A stretch of DNA of 64,000 bases. Origin: Pelagibacteraceae bacterium (GTDB lineage Bacteria > Pseudomonadota > Alphaproteobacteria > Pelagibacterales > Pelagibacteraceae). Position numbers and translations under genes: made by a program. The stretch spans positions 1-64,000 of the forward strand of contig JAGYIF010000003.1 in the NCBI GenBank assembly GCA_018402735.1, given 5' to 3'. Positions 30,283 to 41,529 of this stretch are shown here, in pieces. Position 1 is the first letter of the stretch; the number at the start of each line of letters is the position of its first letter. The notes beneath the pieces are model-generated. The model was not told where the DNA came from and did not search any database. It saw only the letters and a list, made by a program, of their open reading frames with translations.

Positions 30283-31165
30283 TATTATTCTCCCTATTTT
30301 TATTATACTCTCTCATAGCAAAACGTTTTTTTTTATCAATTGTTAGTTTGTCAAAGCAATGGTGGCAACTTACACCCTGTTCATATTTGGCAGACTTTTT
30401 ATCATTATTATTTATGGGCATTCTACATCCATAACACATACTATAAGAGCCAGGTTTTGAACCGTGTTTAACCGCAACCCTTTTATCGAAAACGAAGCAC
30501 TCACCTTTCCATAAACTATCTTCTTCTGGAATATTGTTTATATAATTTAATATTCCACCATCTAATTGATAGACATCATCTATACCTTTTTCGTTTAAGT
30601 ATTCTGAAGCCTTTTCGCAACGAATTCCTCCCGTACAAAAAATTGCTAATTTTTTATTATTTTTTGTTATTAAATTATCAAAATAACCTTTGAATTCTCT
30701 AAAATTACTTACGTTAGGATTTTTAGCACCAATAAAAGTTCCAATTTCATATTCAAATGGTTTTCGAATATCAATCAATAAAACATCATCTTTTTTAACA
30801 AAATCATTCCATTCACGTGGAGAAATGTGCTTACCTTTTCTTTCTAAAATTTTTTTATCTAAAGGAACGACTTCTTTTTTTATTTTAACCTTAGGCCTTT
30901 CAAATGGTGAAAAAATAGATTTAGATAAATTATTAGAATCAAATTGATTAAATTCAAAAACTGAAAAAATGAAATTACTAAATTCAGGAACAAAACCATT
31001 AATACCTGAAATTGTTCCATTAATACCTTCGGGTGATAAAATGATTGTTCCTTTTAATTTATTATCAATTAAAAATTTTTTAAGAATAATTTGATATTTA
31101 ATTAAATTTTTTAAAACAATAAACTTATAAAAACTTATGATCTCGAAGTTTGTTTTTTTTTGCAT
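30263..31165 (-). CDS. trhO: tRNA uridine(34) hydroxylase / rhodanese-domain protein (UPF0176)
   Basis: KGTIILSPEGINGTISG, FCTGGIRCEKASEYLNEKG, CYGCRMPINNND. Confidence 0.9.
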   Translation of the reverse strand: MQKKTNFEIISFYKFIVLKNLIKYQIILKKFLIDNKLKGTIILSPEGINGTISGINGFVPEFSNFIFSVFEFNQFDSNNLSKSIFSPFERPKVKIKKEVVPLDKKILERKGKHISPREWNDFVKKDDVLLIDIRKPFEYEIGTFIGAKNPNVSNFREFKGYFDNLITKNNKKLAIFCTGGIRCEKASEYLNEKGIDDVYQLDGGILNYINNIPEEDSLWKGECFVFDKRVAVKHGSKPGSYSMCYGCRMPINNNDKKSAKYEQGVSCHHCFDKLTIDKKKRFAMREYNKNRENNNGEQGS

Positions 31166-31806
31166 AAAGTCATTCCATCGCCTATGGAAATCATTGTTGT
31201 TGTAATTCTTTTATCATTTTTTATATAGTTATTAAACTCTCTTATCGCTTTTGTTTTGCTATCGTTAATAGATTGATCAAAAACCTTTCCCTTCCAGAGA
31301 ACATTATCAAAAACTATCAGGCCATTGTCTGCCAACAAGTTCAAACAAGTCTCAAAGTAATACTTATAACTAGATTTGTCTGCATCGATAAAAATAAAAT
31401 CAAAGATTTTTTGTTCGTTTATCAAATTTTGTAAAACAATTTTCGCATCTCCATTTATTAAAGAAATTTTATTCGCATAAGGAGTACTTTTCCAAAAGTT
31501 AGCTGCTATAGAAGTTGTTTTAATATCTTTATCTACTGAGGTAACATGACCGCTATCGCCGACGGCAATTGCCATAGCTAATGTGCTATAGCCCATAAAG
31601 GTACCAAGCTCTAAAATATTTTTATAGTTTCCTATTTTAATTAAAAAACTTAAAAAAGAAGATTGCTCAGGAGTAACTTGCATATTTGCAATATTTCCAA
31701 AAGTTTTATATGACAATTCTCTTAAATCTTTTTGCTCTTTTGTTTCGGAATTATTTTTAAATAAATATTCAATTAATGAAATATTTTCGTTAATATTTTT
31801 AAACAC
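31135..31806 (-). CDS. SAM-dependent O-methyltransferase (CCoAOMT-like)
   Basis: ILELGTFMGYSTLAMAIA, DFIFIDADKSSYKYYFE, GLIVFDNVLWKG. Confidence 0.92.
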   Translation of the reverse strand: MFKNINENISLIEYLFKNNSETKEQKDLRELSYKTFGNIANMQVTPEQSSFLSFLIKIGNYKNILELGTFMGYSTLAMAIAVGDSGHVTSVDKDIKTTSIAANFWKSTPYANKISLINGDAKIVLQNLINEQKIFDFIFIDADKSSYKYYFETCLNLLADNGLIVFDNVLWKGKVFDQSINDSKTKAIREFNNYIKNDKRITTTMISIGDGMTLCKKKQTSRS

Positions 31807-31809
31807 TGC

Positions 31810-33288
31810 CTATTTTAACTTCTTTGAGAGAATGTTGTTTATTAACTGAGGATTTCCTTTGCCAGCAGTATCTTTCATCGCTTGGCCAACAAAGAAACTA
31901 AATAATTTAATTTTTCCGGATTTGTATTCAATAACTTTATCTTGATTATTTTTAATAATATTATCTATTATTATTTCTAGTTCTTTTGGATCTGATTGTT
32001 GTTTAAGACCACTTTTTTCAATAATAACTTCTGGATTCTCGTTTCTTTGAACCATTTGTTCAAAAACTGTTTTTGCTATTTTCCCAGAAATAGTACCATT
32101 TTTGATTAAGTTAATTAGTTTTGAAAGATTGACGGCTGATACTGGTGAGTCTTTAATCTCTTTTCCTTCCTTATTTAGAATTCCAAATAACTCTACTATC
32201 ATCCAGTTAGCTGCCAATTTGTAATCAGAATTTTTAGCAACATCTTCATAATAATCCGAAATATCTTTTTCAGAGATTATTATACTAGCGTCGTAAGAAG
32301 AAAGACCAAAATCATTCATTAATCTATGTTTTTTTTCATCTGGTAATTCCGGTAAAGTTTTTTTTATATTTTCAATAAATTCTGAGTCTAATACTAAAGG
32401 AAGCAAATCTGGATCTGGAAAATATCTATAATCATGAGCATCTTCTTTGCTTCTCATAGATCTGGTTTCGTTTTTTTTTGTATCATAAAGTCTTGTTTCT
32501 TGATTGATTGTGCCTCCATCCTCAATAATGTCTATTTGTCTTTTAGCTTCATATTCTATTGCCTGCTGCATAAATTTAATTGAGTTTACATTCTTAATTT
32601 CGCATCTTGTTCCAAGTTGTTGAGATCCCTGTTTTCTAACTGAAACATTTACATCTGCTCTCAAAGAACCCTCATCCATATTTCCATCGCAAGTATTTAA
32701 ATACCTCATAATAGATCTTAATTTTTTTACATACTGCCCTACTTCTTCTGGTGATCTTAGATCAGGCTTACCTACAATTTCCATTAAAGCTATTCCTGAT
32801 CTGTTTAAATCAACAAAAGAATTTTCTGGATCCTGATCATGCAAACTTTTACCGGCATCCTGTTCTAAGTGTAGTCTTTCTATACCAACAACTTTTGTTC
32901 CATATGGCATATCTAAAACAATTTCACCTTCTCCTACGATAGGAAATTTAAATTGAGAAATTTGATATCCTTGTGGCAAATCTGCATAAAAATAATTTTT
33001 TCTATCAAATTTTGAAAATCTATTAATTTTTGCTTTTAAGCCAAGACCTGTTTTTACAGCCTGCTCAATACAAAATTTATTTATAACCGGTAGCATTCCA
33101 GGCATGGCTGCATCCACTAAACTAACTTGAGTATTAGGGTCCGATCCAAATTTTGTTGATGATCCGGAAAATAATTTAGCTCTAGATGTTACTTGAGCGT
33201 GAACTTCTAGCCCAATTATAACCTCCCACTTTCCTGTTTTTCCATCCAAATAGTAATCAAATTTATTATCAGCCATTACATCCACCAA
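31810..33288 (-). CDS. gatB: Asp-tRNA(Asn)/Glu-tRNA(Gln) amidotransferase subunit B
   Basis: [46 protein letters not shown]. Confidence 0.98.
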   Translation of the reverse strand: MVDVMADNKFDYYLDGKTGKWEVIIGLEVHAQVTSRAKLFSGSSTKFGSDPNTQVSLVDAAMPGMLPVINKFCIEQAVKTGLGLKAKINRFSKFDRKNYFYADLPQGYQISQFKFPIVGEGEIVLDMPYGTKVVGIERLHLEQDAGKSLHDQDPENSFVDLNRSGIALMEIVGKPDLRSPEEVGQYVKKLRSIMRYLNTCDGNMDEGSLRADVNVSVRKQGSQQLGTRCEIKNVNSIKFMQQAIEYEAKRQIDIIEDGGTINQETRLYDTKKNETRSMRSKEDAHDYRYFPDPDLLPLVLDSEFIENIKKTLPELPDEKKHRLMNDFGLSSYDASIIISEKDISDYYEDVAKNSDYKLAANWMIVELFGILNKEGKEIKDSPVSAVNLSKLINLIKNGTISGKIAKTVFEQMVQRNENPEVIIEKSGLKQQSDPKELEIIIDNIIKNNQDKVIEYKSGKIKLFSFFVGQAMKDTAGKGNPQLINNILSKKLK

Positions 33289-34739
33289 TCTTTAACTTGT
33301 GATTTAAAACCTATTTTTTCCTCTAGTGCATAAGCAGAATTTAAAACTGTTTGTTCATCAAAAGGTTTCCCAATAATCTGAAGACCCAATGGTAATCCTG
33401 ACTGGTCAAATCCAGCTGGGATAGAGATTGCTGGTAATCCCGCTAGATTTATAGGTACAGTGAAAACATCGTTTAAATACATTGAAATTGGATCATCTTT
33501 TTTTTCACCAATTTTAAAAGCAGACGAAGGTGCTGTGGGTGTTAAAATTGCATCTACATCTTTAAATACTAAATCAAAATCATTTTTTATCAATCTCCTA
33601 ACTTGCTGCGCTTTAAGATAATAAGCATCATAATAACCAGATGACAAAACATATGTACCGATCATAATTCTTCTTTTTACCTCGTTACCAAATCCAAGTG
33701 ACCTGGTATTTTCATACATTTCATTTAAATCTTTACCAGACGCTCTAAATCCATATCTTACTCCATCATACCTAGCTAAATTTGAAGATGCTTCTGCTGG
33801 AGCTATTATATAGTAAGTTGGTAGTGCGTATTTTGTGTGTGGAAGTGAAATGTCTTTAATAATTGCACCCGATTCTTTCATCCATGAAATACCTTTATCC
33901 CAAAGATCTTGTATTTCTTTTGGCATATCGTCTACAATATATTCCTTAGGTATGCCTATTTTTAATCCTTTAATATTTCTATTTAAATTTTTTAAAAATT
34001 CTTCTTTTTTAGTATTAGCTGAAGTAGAATCTTTTTCATCGAAACCAGAAATGGCATCAAGCATCAAAGCACAATCGGAAACATTTTTCGTCATAGGTCC
34101 TGCTTGGTCTAATGAAGAAGCAAAAGCTACAATTCCCCATCTTGAACATCTACCGTAGGTTGGTTTCAAACCAACAATACCTGTAAACGCAGCAGGTTGT
34201 CTTATTGAACCTCCGGTATCCGTTCCAACAGTTGCTACAGTTAAGTCTGCGGCAACAGCTGCTGAACATCCTCCAGAAGATCCTCCTGGAACTATGTTTT
34301 CATCATTTACTTTATATGGATTAATAACATTGCCAAATGCGCTGGTTTCATTAGACGAGCCCATTGCAAACTCATCGCAATTTAATTTTCCTAAAAGAAC
34401 AGCTCCCCTTTCCCATAATTTAGAAGTTACGGTAGATTCGTATGTAGGCACAAATCCCTTTAAAATCTTACTAGAAGCTGTTGTTTCTACATTTTTTGTA
34501 CAAAACAAATCTTTAACCGCAATAGGAGCTCCGGACAAAATACCTTCTTTAAGATTATTATCGTCAATTTTTTTTGCAAAACTAATTGCTTGCTCCAGAG
34601 TTTCGGTAACAAAAGTATTTAATTTTTTTGATTTTACAATTCTATTAACATAATCACTACAGGCATCTAATGCTGAAATCTCTTTAGATTTAATTTTGCT
34701 AACTAAATTAACAAGTGTTAATTTTGTAATTTCTCCCAT
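33276..34739 (-). CDS. gatA: Asp-tRNA(Asn)/Glu-tRNA(Gln) amidotransferase subunit A
   Basis: [50 protein letters not shown]. Confidence 0.98.
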   Translation of the reverse strand: MGEITKLTLVNLVSKIKSKEISALDACSDYVNRIVKSKKLNTFVTETLEQAISFAKKIDDNNLKEGILSGAPIAVKDLFCTKNVETTASSKILKGFVPTYESTVTSKLWERGAVLLGKLNCDEFAMGSSNETSAFGNVINPYKVNDENIVPGGSSGGCSAAVAADLTVATVGTDTGGSIRQPAAFTGIVGLKPTYGRCSRWGIVAFASSLDQAGPMTKNVSDCALMLDAISGFDEKDSTSANTKKEEFLKNLNRNIKGLKIGIPKEYIVDDMPKEIQDLWDKGISWMKESGAIIKDISLPHTKYALPTYYIIAPAEASSNLARYDGVRYGFRASGKDLNEMYENTRSLGFGNEVKRRIMIGTYVLSSGYYDAYYLKAQQVRRLIKNDFDLVFKDVDAILTPTAPSSAFKIGEKKDDPISMYLNDVFTVPINLAGLPAISIPAGFDQSGLPLGLQIIGKPFDEQTVLNSAYALEEKIGFKSQVKDWWM

Positions 34740-34742
34740 ATG

Positions 34743-35030
34743 CTATTCAATAATTTTTGGTACAACGAAATAATTTTCGTTTTTAACGGGTGAATTTTGC
34801 AAAATATCTTTCTTTTCATTAATTTTTTTTTCAACATCATCCCTTTGATATAATTTTTGATCAACTACCGACGACAAGGGTTCGGTATTAGAGATATTCA
34901 ATTCATTTAGCTGTTCTACGAATTTCAAAATAGAATTCAGATCTTTTATCATGGAATTCTCAAATTCTTCATTTGAAGCTATCCTTGATAGTTTGGAAAT
35001 TTTCTTTACTGTTTCTTTATTAATTGTCAT
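34743..35030 (-). CDS. gatC: Asp-tRNA(Asn)/Glu-tRNA(Gln) amidotransferase subunit C (start re-assigned)
   Basis: MTINKETVKKISKLSRIA...LNSILKFVEQLNELN; internal ATG at 35030 matches family start better than 35063. Confidence 0.9.
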   Translation of the reverse strand: MTINKETVKKISKLSRIASNEEFENSMIKDLNSILKFVEQLNELNISNTEPLSSVVDQKLYQRDDVEKKINEKKDILQNSPVKNENYFVVPKIIE

Positions 35031-35067
35031 TAGACTAGATGAAAAATTAGGGTAAATTAACATTTTA

Positions 35068-35541
35068 ATGAAAACTTACAACCTTTTAGAAAATTCTGAG
35101 TTTACAAAACAAGTGGGCGAGAGCTCTCGCTTATTAGGTATTGATCCTGGTAAAAGAAATGTAGGAATATCCGTTTGCGATCCAGCTCACTTAGTTGCAA
35201 CTCCTTATGAAACTATTCATATAGAAAAACTAAGTGATCTAATAAACGGATTAAACAAAATTATTTTAGAAAATAATATTAAGGGCATGGTAGTTGGTCA
35301 CCCCATAAATATGGATGGTTCAGAAGGTGCCCGCTCACAATCAACTAAAGATTTTGTAAAAAATATTCTTAAATATATCAATTTACCAATTACACTTTGG
35401 GACGAAAGACTTTCGACTGAAGGAGCTTTTAGAGGAATGGAGGCTTTAAATTCTAATAGTTCTTCAAAAAAAGAAAAATTGGATGAGAATTCAGCTGCTT
35501 TTATTCTTCAAGGCTTTATAGATTTTATGAGAAAGAAATAA
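35068..35541 (+). CDS. ruvX: Holliday junction resolvase-like RuvX (YqgF)
   Basis: RLLGIDPGKRNVGISVCD, GMVVGHPINMDGSEG, WDERLSTEGA. Confidence 0.92.
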   Translation: MKTYNLLENSEFTKQVGESSRLLGIDPGKRNVGISVCDPAHLVATPYETIHIEKLSDLINGLNKIILENNIKGMVVGHPINMDGSEGARSQSTKDFVKNILKYINLPITLWDERLSTEGAFRGMEALNSNSSSKKEKLDENSAAFILQGFIDFMRKK

Positions 35542-35556
35542 CTTGCTATAAGATCT

Positions 35557-35579
35557 AAATCAGCCTATAGACCTGATTT
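35557..35579 (+). promoter_or_regulatory. Small hairpin immediately upstream of pyrB
   Basis: AAATCAG-CCTATAGAC-CTGATTT, ends 2 nt before the pyrB ATG. Confidence 0.35.
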
Positions 35580-35581
35580 TA

Positions 35582-36532
35582 ATGGCAATAAATCTAAAAT
35601 CAGCTGTTAAATTCACTCACAAACACTTATTAGGTATTCAATATTTATCCATTCCAGAAGTTAATCTAATCCTGGATGAGTCTTTAGCTTTTGTAGAGTT
35701 AAATAGACAAGAAAATAAAAAATTAAAAATATTAAACGGAAAAACTCAAATCAACTTATTTTTTGAAAACTCTACAAGAACCTTAAGCTCTTTTGAGCTT
35801 GCAGGTAAAAGACTTGGCGCAGATGTCATGAACATGAATGTAGCCCACTCATCAATTAAAAAAGGTGAAACATTAATTGATACGGCAATGACACTAAATG
35901 CCATGCATCCTGATATATTAGTAATAAGGCATCAGGACTCTGGAGCGGCAAACTTATTATCTCAAAAAGTTAATTGCTCAGTCATTAATGCTGGAGATGG
36001 AACGAGAGAACATCCTACACAAGCATTACTGGATGCTATGACAATAAAAATGAAAAAAGGAAAAATTGAAGGATTAAGAGTTGCGATCTGTGGTGACATA
36101 ATGCATTCGAGAGTGGCTCGTTCTAACATTTATTTACTTAACATGCTTGGAGCTGAAGTCAGAGTTATTGGACCATCTACTTTAATGCCGAAATATATAG
36201 AATCTTTTGGAGTTAAAGCATTTACAGATATGGAAAAAGGATTGGAGGGTTCTGATATTATTATGATGTTAAGAATGCAAACCGAAAGGATGGATGGTTC
36301 TTATGTTCCCTCTACAAGAGAATATTATGAATTTTTTGCTTTAGATTATAAAAAAATTAAAAATGCTAAAGCAGATGCTTTGATTATGCATCCTGGTCCT
36401 ATGAATAGAGGAATTGAAATAGACACTAGTTTAGCTGATGACATTAATAGAAGTATTATTATTCAACAAGTGGAAATGGGTGTTGCTGTTCGTATGGCTG
36501 TTCTTAAAATTTTAATGGAAAATACAAAATGA
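35582..36532 (+). CDS. pyrB: Aspartate carbamoyltransferase catalytic subunit
   Basis: [47 protein letters not shown]. Confidence 0.97.
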   Translation: MAINLKSAVKFTHKHLLGIQYLSIPEVNLILDESLAFVELNRQENKKLKILNGKTQINLFFENSTRTLSSFELAGKRLGADVMNMNVAHSSIKKGETLIDTAMTLNAMHPDILVIRHQDSGAANLLSQKVNCSVINAGDGTREHPTQALLDAMTIKMKKGKIEGLRVAICGDIMHSRVARSNIYLLNMLGAEVRVIGPSTLMPKYIESFGVKAFTDMEKGLEGSDIIMMLRMQTERMDGSYVPSTREYYEFFALDYKKIKNAKADALIMHPGPMNRGIEIDTSLADDINRSIIIQQVEMGVAVRMAVLKILMENTK

Positions 36533-37815
36533 AAAAGCAATGCATTGTTAACACTAGAATAATTGATCCAGGTAATAATATAGATCAAATTGGGGGGGTG
36601 CTAATTAATGAAGAAGGAAAAATTGAAGCTATTGGAACGAAGGTAACTAAAGACAATGTTTCAGATGTAATTATATACGATTGCAAAAATAAAATCACTA
36701 TTCCTGGTATTGTTGATATGAGAGTTTTTGTAGGTGAGCCAGGTTTTGAGTATAAAGAAAATTTTAGAACACTTAGTCAAGCAGCTGTTTCTGGTGGTGT
36801 GACCGCTGCAGCAACCATGCCTAATACAAATCCTGTCATTGATAATGTTTCTACATTGGATTTTGTTAAAAGAAGATCTAGAGACAAATCAACAATAAAA
36901 ATTTTTCCACTAGCAACTTTAACAAAAAATGCTGATGGCAAAGAGATAACAGAGTTTGGACTTCTAAAATTAAGAGGTGCTTGGGGTTTTACTGATGGTT
37001 TAAGTTGCGTTCAAAGCAACAAAGTTATGGATAGAATATTTAATTACGGAAAAAACAAAGAAATTCTAATTGTACAATTTACACAAGATAATGAATTATC
37101 TGAAAATGGAGTTATTAATGATAGTTTATTAGCTACTAAATTGGGATTAAAAAGTATCCCCGCCATAGCTGAACAAATAATTATTGAGAGAGACTTGTTG
37201 TTATTAGAACAATATCACACCAAATATCACATAGCTCTAATATCATCAAAAGAATCAATAGATATTATTAAAAAAGCAAAGGCAAAAGGTCTAAAATTTA
37301 CAGTGGGGGTTTCAATAAACAACCTATCTTTAAATGATAATGACATAGGCGATTTTAAAACTTTTCTTAAACTTTCTCCCCCACTCAGATCTGAGCAGGA
37401 TAGATTGGCTTTAATAAAGGCAGTAAAGGAAGGAGTTATTGACGTTATAGTTTCAGACCATAAACCAGAAGATGAGGAATCAAAAAGGTTAACGTTTCAA
37501 CAGGCAGCTACAGGAGCTTCTGGCATTGAAACTTTGTTACCCCTTGCTCTTGAATTGTTTCATAATGGAACTTGTGAACTAAATTTGTTAATAAAAAACT
37601 TAACATCAAATCCTGCAAAAATTTTAGGAATTAGAAATGGAACTTTGTCTGTAGGAAGCGAAGCTGATATTGCAGTATTTGATCTTAATAAACCGTGGGT
37701 TCTTAAAAAGGAAAACATATTATCCAAATCTAAAAACACAGCCATAGAAAATAGAAAGCTACAGGGAAAAGTTAGCAAAACTTTTATTAATGGCAAATTA
37801 GTCTTCTCAGAATAA
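36529..37815 (+). CDS. pyrC: Dihydroorotase-like protein lacking metal ligands (probable non-catalytic PyrC)
   Basis: [69 protein letters not shown]; fused ATGA junction with pyrB. Confidence 0.93.
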   Translation: MKKQCIVNTRIIDPGNNIDQIGGVLINEEGKIEAIGTKVTKDNVSDVIIYDCKNKITIPGIVDMRVFVGEPGFEYKENFRTLSQAAVSGGVTAAATMPNTNPVIDNVSTLDFVKRRSRDKSTIKIFPLATLTKNADGKEITEFGLLKLRGAWGFTDGLSCVQSNKVMDRIFNYGKNKEILIVQFTQDNELSENGVINDSLLATKLGLKSIPAIAEQIIIERDLLLLEQYHTKYHIALISSKESIDIIKKAKAKGLKFTVGVSINNLSLNDNDIGDFKTFLKLSPPLRSEQDRLALIKAVKEGVIDVIVSDHKPEDEESKRLTFQQAATGASGIETLLPLALELFHNGTCELNLLIKNLTSNPAKILGIRNGTLSVGSEADIAVFDLNKPWVLKKENILSKSKNTAIENRKLQGKVSKTFINGKLVFSE

Positions 37816-38384
37816 TGGATATTGCTTACGTTTTATTCTATTCTTATATTTTAGGTAGCATACCCTCTGGACTTATATTCTCAAAAATTCTCGGTTATGG
37901 AGATATAAGAAAAATAGGATCCGGAAATATTGGAGCAACTAATGCACTCAGAACTGGAAGCAAACTATTAGCACTTCTAACGCTTTTATCCGACGTTTTT
38001 AAGGGATCATTAGCTGTATTTTTGACACTTAAATTTTATCCAGAATATTATTATTTATCATCAATAATTGTTTATTTAGGTCACATCTTTCCAGTGTGGT
38101 TAAATTTCAAAGGTGGCAAAGGTGTCGCTACATTTATCGGAATAATTTTGGTTTTAAATCAAGTAGCATTTGGGATATTCATTATTAGTTGGCTATTAAT
38201 TTCTAAATTATTTAAAATTTCTTCTTTATCAGCACTCCTTTCTTTTGTTATTTTAATTATAGCGTCATTATTATTATTCAAGATGGAAGAAGCTATTTTT
38301 TATTTTTTCTTTTTTGTTTTTTCAATATTTACACACAAGGAAAATATTGCACGTCTAGTATCAGGCAAAGAAAAAAAATTGTAA
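37815..38384 (+). CDS. plsY: Acyl-phosphate glycerol-3-phosphate acyltransferase PlsY
   Basis: YILGSIPSGLIFSKILG, IGSGNIGATNALRTGSK, FKGGKGVATFIG. Confidence 0.96.
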   Translation: MDIAYVLFYSYILGSIPSGLIFSKILGYGDIRKIGSGNIGATNALRTGSKLLALLTLLSDVFKGSLAVFLTLKFYPEYYYLSSIIVYLGHIFPVWLNFKGGKGVATFIGIILVLNQVAFGIFIISWLLISKLFKISSLSALLSFVILIIASLLLFKMEEAIFYFFFFVFSIFTHKENIARLVSGKEKKL

Positions 38385-38480
38385 AAAGTTCAGTATTGCT
38401 TGAGTTTTTTTATAATAACAGTTAAGTAATTTGACAAATACAGACTTTTTTGACAGGTCTTAAATCTTTAAAATAAATCA

Positions 38481-41072
38481 ATGAATCTTTTAATAGTAGA
38501 AAGTCCAGCCAAAGCTAAAACTATCAATAAATATCTAGGCTCTGATTATATTGTATTAGCTAGTTTTGGACATGTAAGAGATTTGCCCTCTAAAAATGGC
38601 TCTGTTGATACTGAAAACAATTTTAATATGATATGGGAAATCGACAGTACATCGAAAAAACATATAAAAGAAATTACAGACGCAGCTAAAAATAGTAACA
38701 AAATTATTTTAGCAACAGATCCTGATCGCGAAGGTGAGGCAATTGCGTGGCACGTTAAACATATTTTGGATGATTTAAAATTAACAAAAGACAAAAAAGT
38801 TGAAAGAGTTGTTTTTAATGAAATTACAAAAAAAGCAGTATTGAATGGCATTGAAAATCCTAGAGATATAAATATTGAACTTGTAAATGCGTATTTGGCA
38901 AGGCGGGCCTTAGATTATTTAGTAGGTTTCAATATTTCCCCAATATTATGGACTAAGTTACCTGGGTCTAAGTCTGCTGGCCGTGTTCAGTCAGTAGCTT
39001 TAAAGATCATAGTTGAAAGAGAACATGAGGTTGAATTATTTAAACCAGAAGAGTTTTGGACTATTGGAGCAATTTTCAAAAATAAAGAATATAAAAATAT
39101 AAACGCAAAACTAAATATATTTGATAATAAAAAAATTGAAAAATTTTCTTTTATCAATCAAGAAACAGCCGATAATACTGTTAAAATCATAAATAAAGAT
39201 TCTTATCAAGTTGCCAGTATTGAGAGCAAGCCATTTAAAAGAAATCCTTATGCTCCGTTTAGAACTTCTACAATGCAACAGGATGCTTCCAGAAAACTAA
39301 GCTTTGGCGCTTCTAGGACCATGCAAATTGCTCAAAAACTTTACCAAGGTATTGATATTAAAGGTGAAACTATTGGCTTGATTACATACATGAGAACAGA
39401 TGGTACGGACATATCAATTGACGCAATTACCGATTGCAGAAAATACATTGAAGAAAATATTGGAAAGCAATATCTACCGGCTGAGGCAAGAAATTATTCT
39501 GGTAAAAAAGCAAAAAATGCACAGGAAGCTCATGAAGCAATAAGACCAACCGATATAAATCGCACACCTGAAATGATGGGGTCGGTTCTCGATAAAGACC
39601 AGTTTAGATTATATGAATTAATATGGAATCGAACAGTGGCTTCTCAAATGGAAAGTGCTGAGTTTGAAAGAACAGCTATAGATTTTTCTAATAAAGACAG
39701 AAGCATAATCTTTAGAGCTAATGGTTCTGTACAAAAATTTGATGGTTTTTTAAAATTATATCAAGAAGTTAAAGAAGTAGATGACACTGAAGATAAAGAT
39801 AAAGAAGATTCTGATGAGGATAATATTCTTCCAGAAGTAACAAAAAATGAAATAATTGAGTTAGCCGAAGTCGTTAATGAGCAACATTATACACAACCAC
39901 CACCAAGATATTCGGAGGCAAGTTTAGTAAAAAAATTAGAAGAACTTGGAATAGGAAGACCTTCTACTTACGCCAGTATAATTTCAGTACTTTCAACAAG
40001 AAACTACGTTGAAGTAATTAATAAAAAATTTATTCCAACCGATAGAGGAAAACTAATTACTGCTTTTTTAAATCAATTATTTACTCAATATGTAGATTAT
40101 AATTTTACAGCTGGTCTAGAAGAGAGTCTTGATGACATCACTAGTGGAAAAATAGATTGGATTGAAGTTCTTTCAAAATTTTGGGAAGAATTTAATAAAA
40201 ATGTTTCTAAAGTTAAAGAGTTAAGAACTAGAGAAATACTAGATATGATGAATGTTAGTTTAGGAGAAATTATCTTTGATAAAGATGATGCAGGAAAAAT
40301 TAAAAGAAACTGTGGATGTGGTGGTGAACTTAGTTTAAAAATTGGTCGATTTGGCGCATTTATTGGCTGCTCAAAATACCCAGAATGTAAATTTACAAGA
40401 CCACTATCAAGAATTAAAGCAGCAGAACAAGATTATCTTGCTGAACCAAAAGAAATTGGAAAAACTGAAGATGATAAAAATATTGTTTTAAAAAAAGGAA
40501 GGTTTGGTCCTTATTTACAAGTTGGCAATGAAGAGAAGGAAATGAAAAATATTTCAATACCAAAAGGTATTTCGCTAGATGATATAAACTTAGAAAAGGC
40601 AAGATTTTTAGCAACCTTGCCTAAAGTTTTAGGTCTATATCCAGAGAACAATATGGATATCACGTTAAACAACGGAAGATATGGCCCATATGTTAAATGT
40701 GATAAAAAATCAGCTACTCTAGAGACACCTGAGGACATTTTTACTATAGGTATCAACAAAGCTGTTACAATGATTGCAGAGGCAAAACCTGGCAGGAGAT
40801 CTTCTAATGAAATTAAGACAATTGGTGAACATCCTGAAGATAAAAAACCTATTAAAATAATGAAAGGTTCTTACGGGCCTTATGTTAAATACAAAACAAT
40901 TAATGCAACTATACCAGATGATAAAGATCCTGAAAGTATCACTATGGAAGAGGCTCTTGACTTAATAGAAAAAAGACTTGAGTATGATGCTTCAAAGAAA
41001 GGTAAAACTTTAAAAAAAAAATCTTTAAAAAAGAAAAAAAAATATAATAAGAAAACAGATCAAGATGTCTGA
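38481..41072 (+). CDS. topA: DNA topoisomerase I
   Basis: NLLIVESPAKAKTINKYLG, TDPDREGEAIAWH, GLITYMRTDGTDIS; zinc ribbon CGCGGELSLKIGRFGAFIGCSKYPEC; repeated G-R-F/Y-G-P-Y motifs. Confidence 0.98.
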   Translation: MNLLIVESPAKAKTINKYLGSDYIVLASFGHVRDLPSKNGSVDTENNFNMIWEIDSTSKKHIKEITDAAKNSNKIILATDPDREGEAIAWHVKHILDDLKLTKDKKVERVVFNEITKKAVLNGIENPRDINIELVNAYLARRALDYLVGFNISPILWTKLPGSKSAGRVQSVALKIIVEREHEVELFKPEEFWTIGAIFKNKEYKNINAKLNIFDNKKIEKFSFINQETADNTVKIINKDSYQVASIESKPFKRNPYAPFRTSTMQQDASRKLSFGASRTMQIAQKLYQGIDIKGETIGLITYMRTDGTDISIDAITDCRKYIEENIGKQYLPAEARNYSGKKAKNAQEAHEAIRPTDINRTPEMMGSVLDKDQFRLYELIWNRTVASQMESAEFERTAIDFSNKDRSIIFRANGSVQKFDGFLKLYQEVKEVDDTEDKDKEDSDEDNILPEVTKNEIIELAEVVNEQHYTQPPPRYSEASLVKKLEELGIGRPSTYASIISVLSTRNYVEVINKKFIPTDRGKLITAFLNQLFTQYVDYNFTAGLEESLDDITSGKIDWIEVLSKFWEEFNKNVSKVKELRTREILDMMNVSLGEIIFDKDDAGKIKRNCGCGGELSLKIGRFGAFIGCSKYPECKFTRPLSRIKAAEQDYLAEPKEIGKTEDDKNIVLKKGRFGPYLQVGNEEKEMKNISIPKGISLDDINLEKARFLATLPKVLGLYPENNMDITLNNGRYGPYVKCDKKSATLETPEDIFTIGINKAVTMIAEAKPGRRSSNEIKTIGEHPEDKKPIKIMKGSYGPYVKYKTINATIPDDKDPESITMEEALDLIEKRLEYDASKKGKTLKKKSLKKKKKYNKKTDQDV

Positions 41073-41529
41073 AATCGAACACTTAATCAAAAAGCTAGGG
41101 ATGGAAATTCCAAATCCTCCATCACCCGTTGGAAATTATGCTGCCTACACTAGATCAAACAGCTTAATTTATATATCCGGACAACTTCCATTAAACAGTG
41201 AGGGTACATTAATTATTGGCAAAGTTGGATTAGACTTAACAATTGAACAAGGCAAAGAGGCTGCAAAACTGTGCATCTTAAATTGCATCGGACAGTTAAA
41301 AAGTGCTGTTTTAAACTTAGATACAATTAAAAAATGCATTAAAATTAATGGATACATAAACTGTACAAAAGATTTTAAAGAGCATCCTAAGTTATTAAAT
41401 GCTGCATCTGACATTATTGTTAAAATATTTGGAAATAAAGGTATTCATGCGAGAGTTGTTATAGGTGTAGAAAGTCTACCCCTTGGCGCAGCTGTTGAAA
41501 TAGAATCGATATTTGAAATTGAAAGTTAA
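41065..41529 (+). CDS. RidA family (YjgF/YER057c/UK114) protein
   Basis: SLIYISGQLPLNSEG, QGKEAAKLCILNCIGQLKSA, RVVIGVESLPLGAAVEIE. Confidence 0.9.
   Translation: MSEIEHLIKKLGMEIPNPPSPVGNYAAYTRSNSLIYISGQLPLNSEGTLIIGKVGLDLTIEQGKEAAKLCILNCIGQLKSAVLNLDTIKKCIKINGYINCTKDFKEHPKLLNAASDIIVKIFGNKGIHARVVIGVESLPLGAAVEIESIFEIES

Noticed and set aside
34294-34653. 119-aa plus-strand ORF inside gatA (and the neighbouring 107-aa ORF at 33835-34158)
   Set aside because: Antisense shadow ORFs over highly conserved amidase sequence.
36588-36600. G-run (TTGGGGGGGTG) near the pyrC start as possible slippage or frameshift site
   Set aside because: The reading frame is continuous and matches the family on both sides; no sign of recoding.
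38431-38480. Two TTGACA-like -35 boxes upstream of topA
   Set aside because: Neither has a convincing -10 at 16-18 nt spacing; not reported as a promoter.
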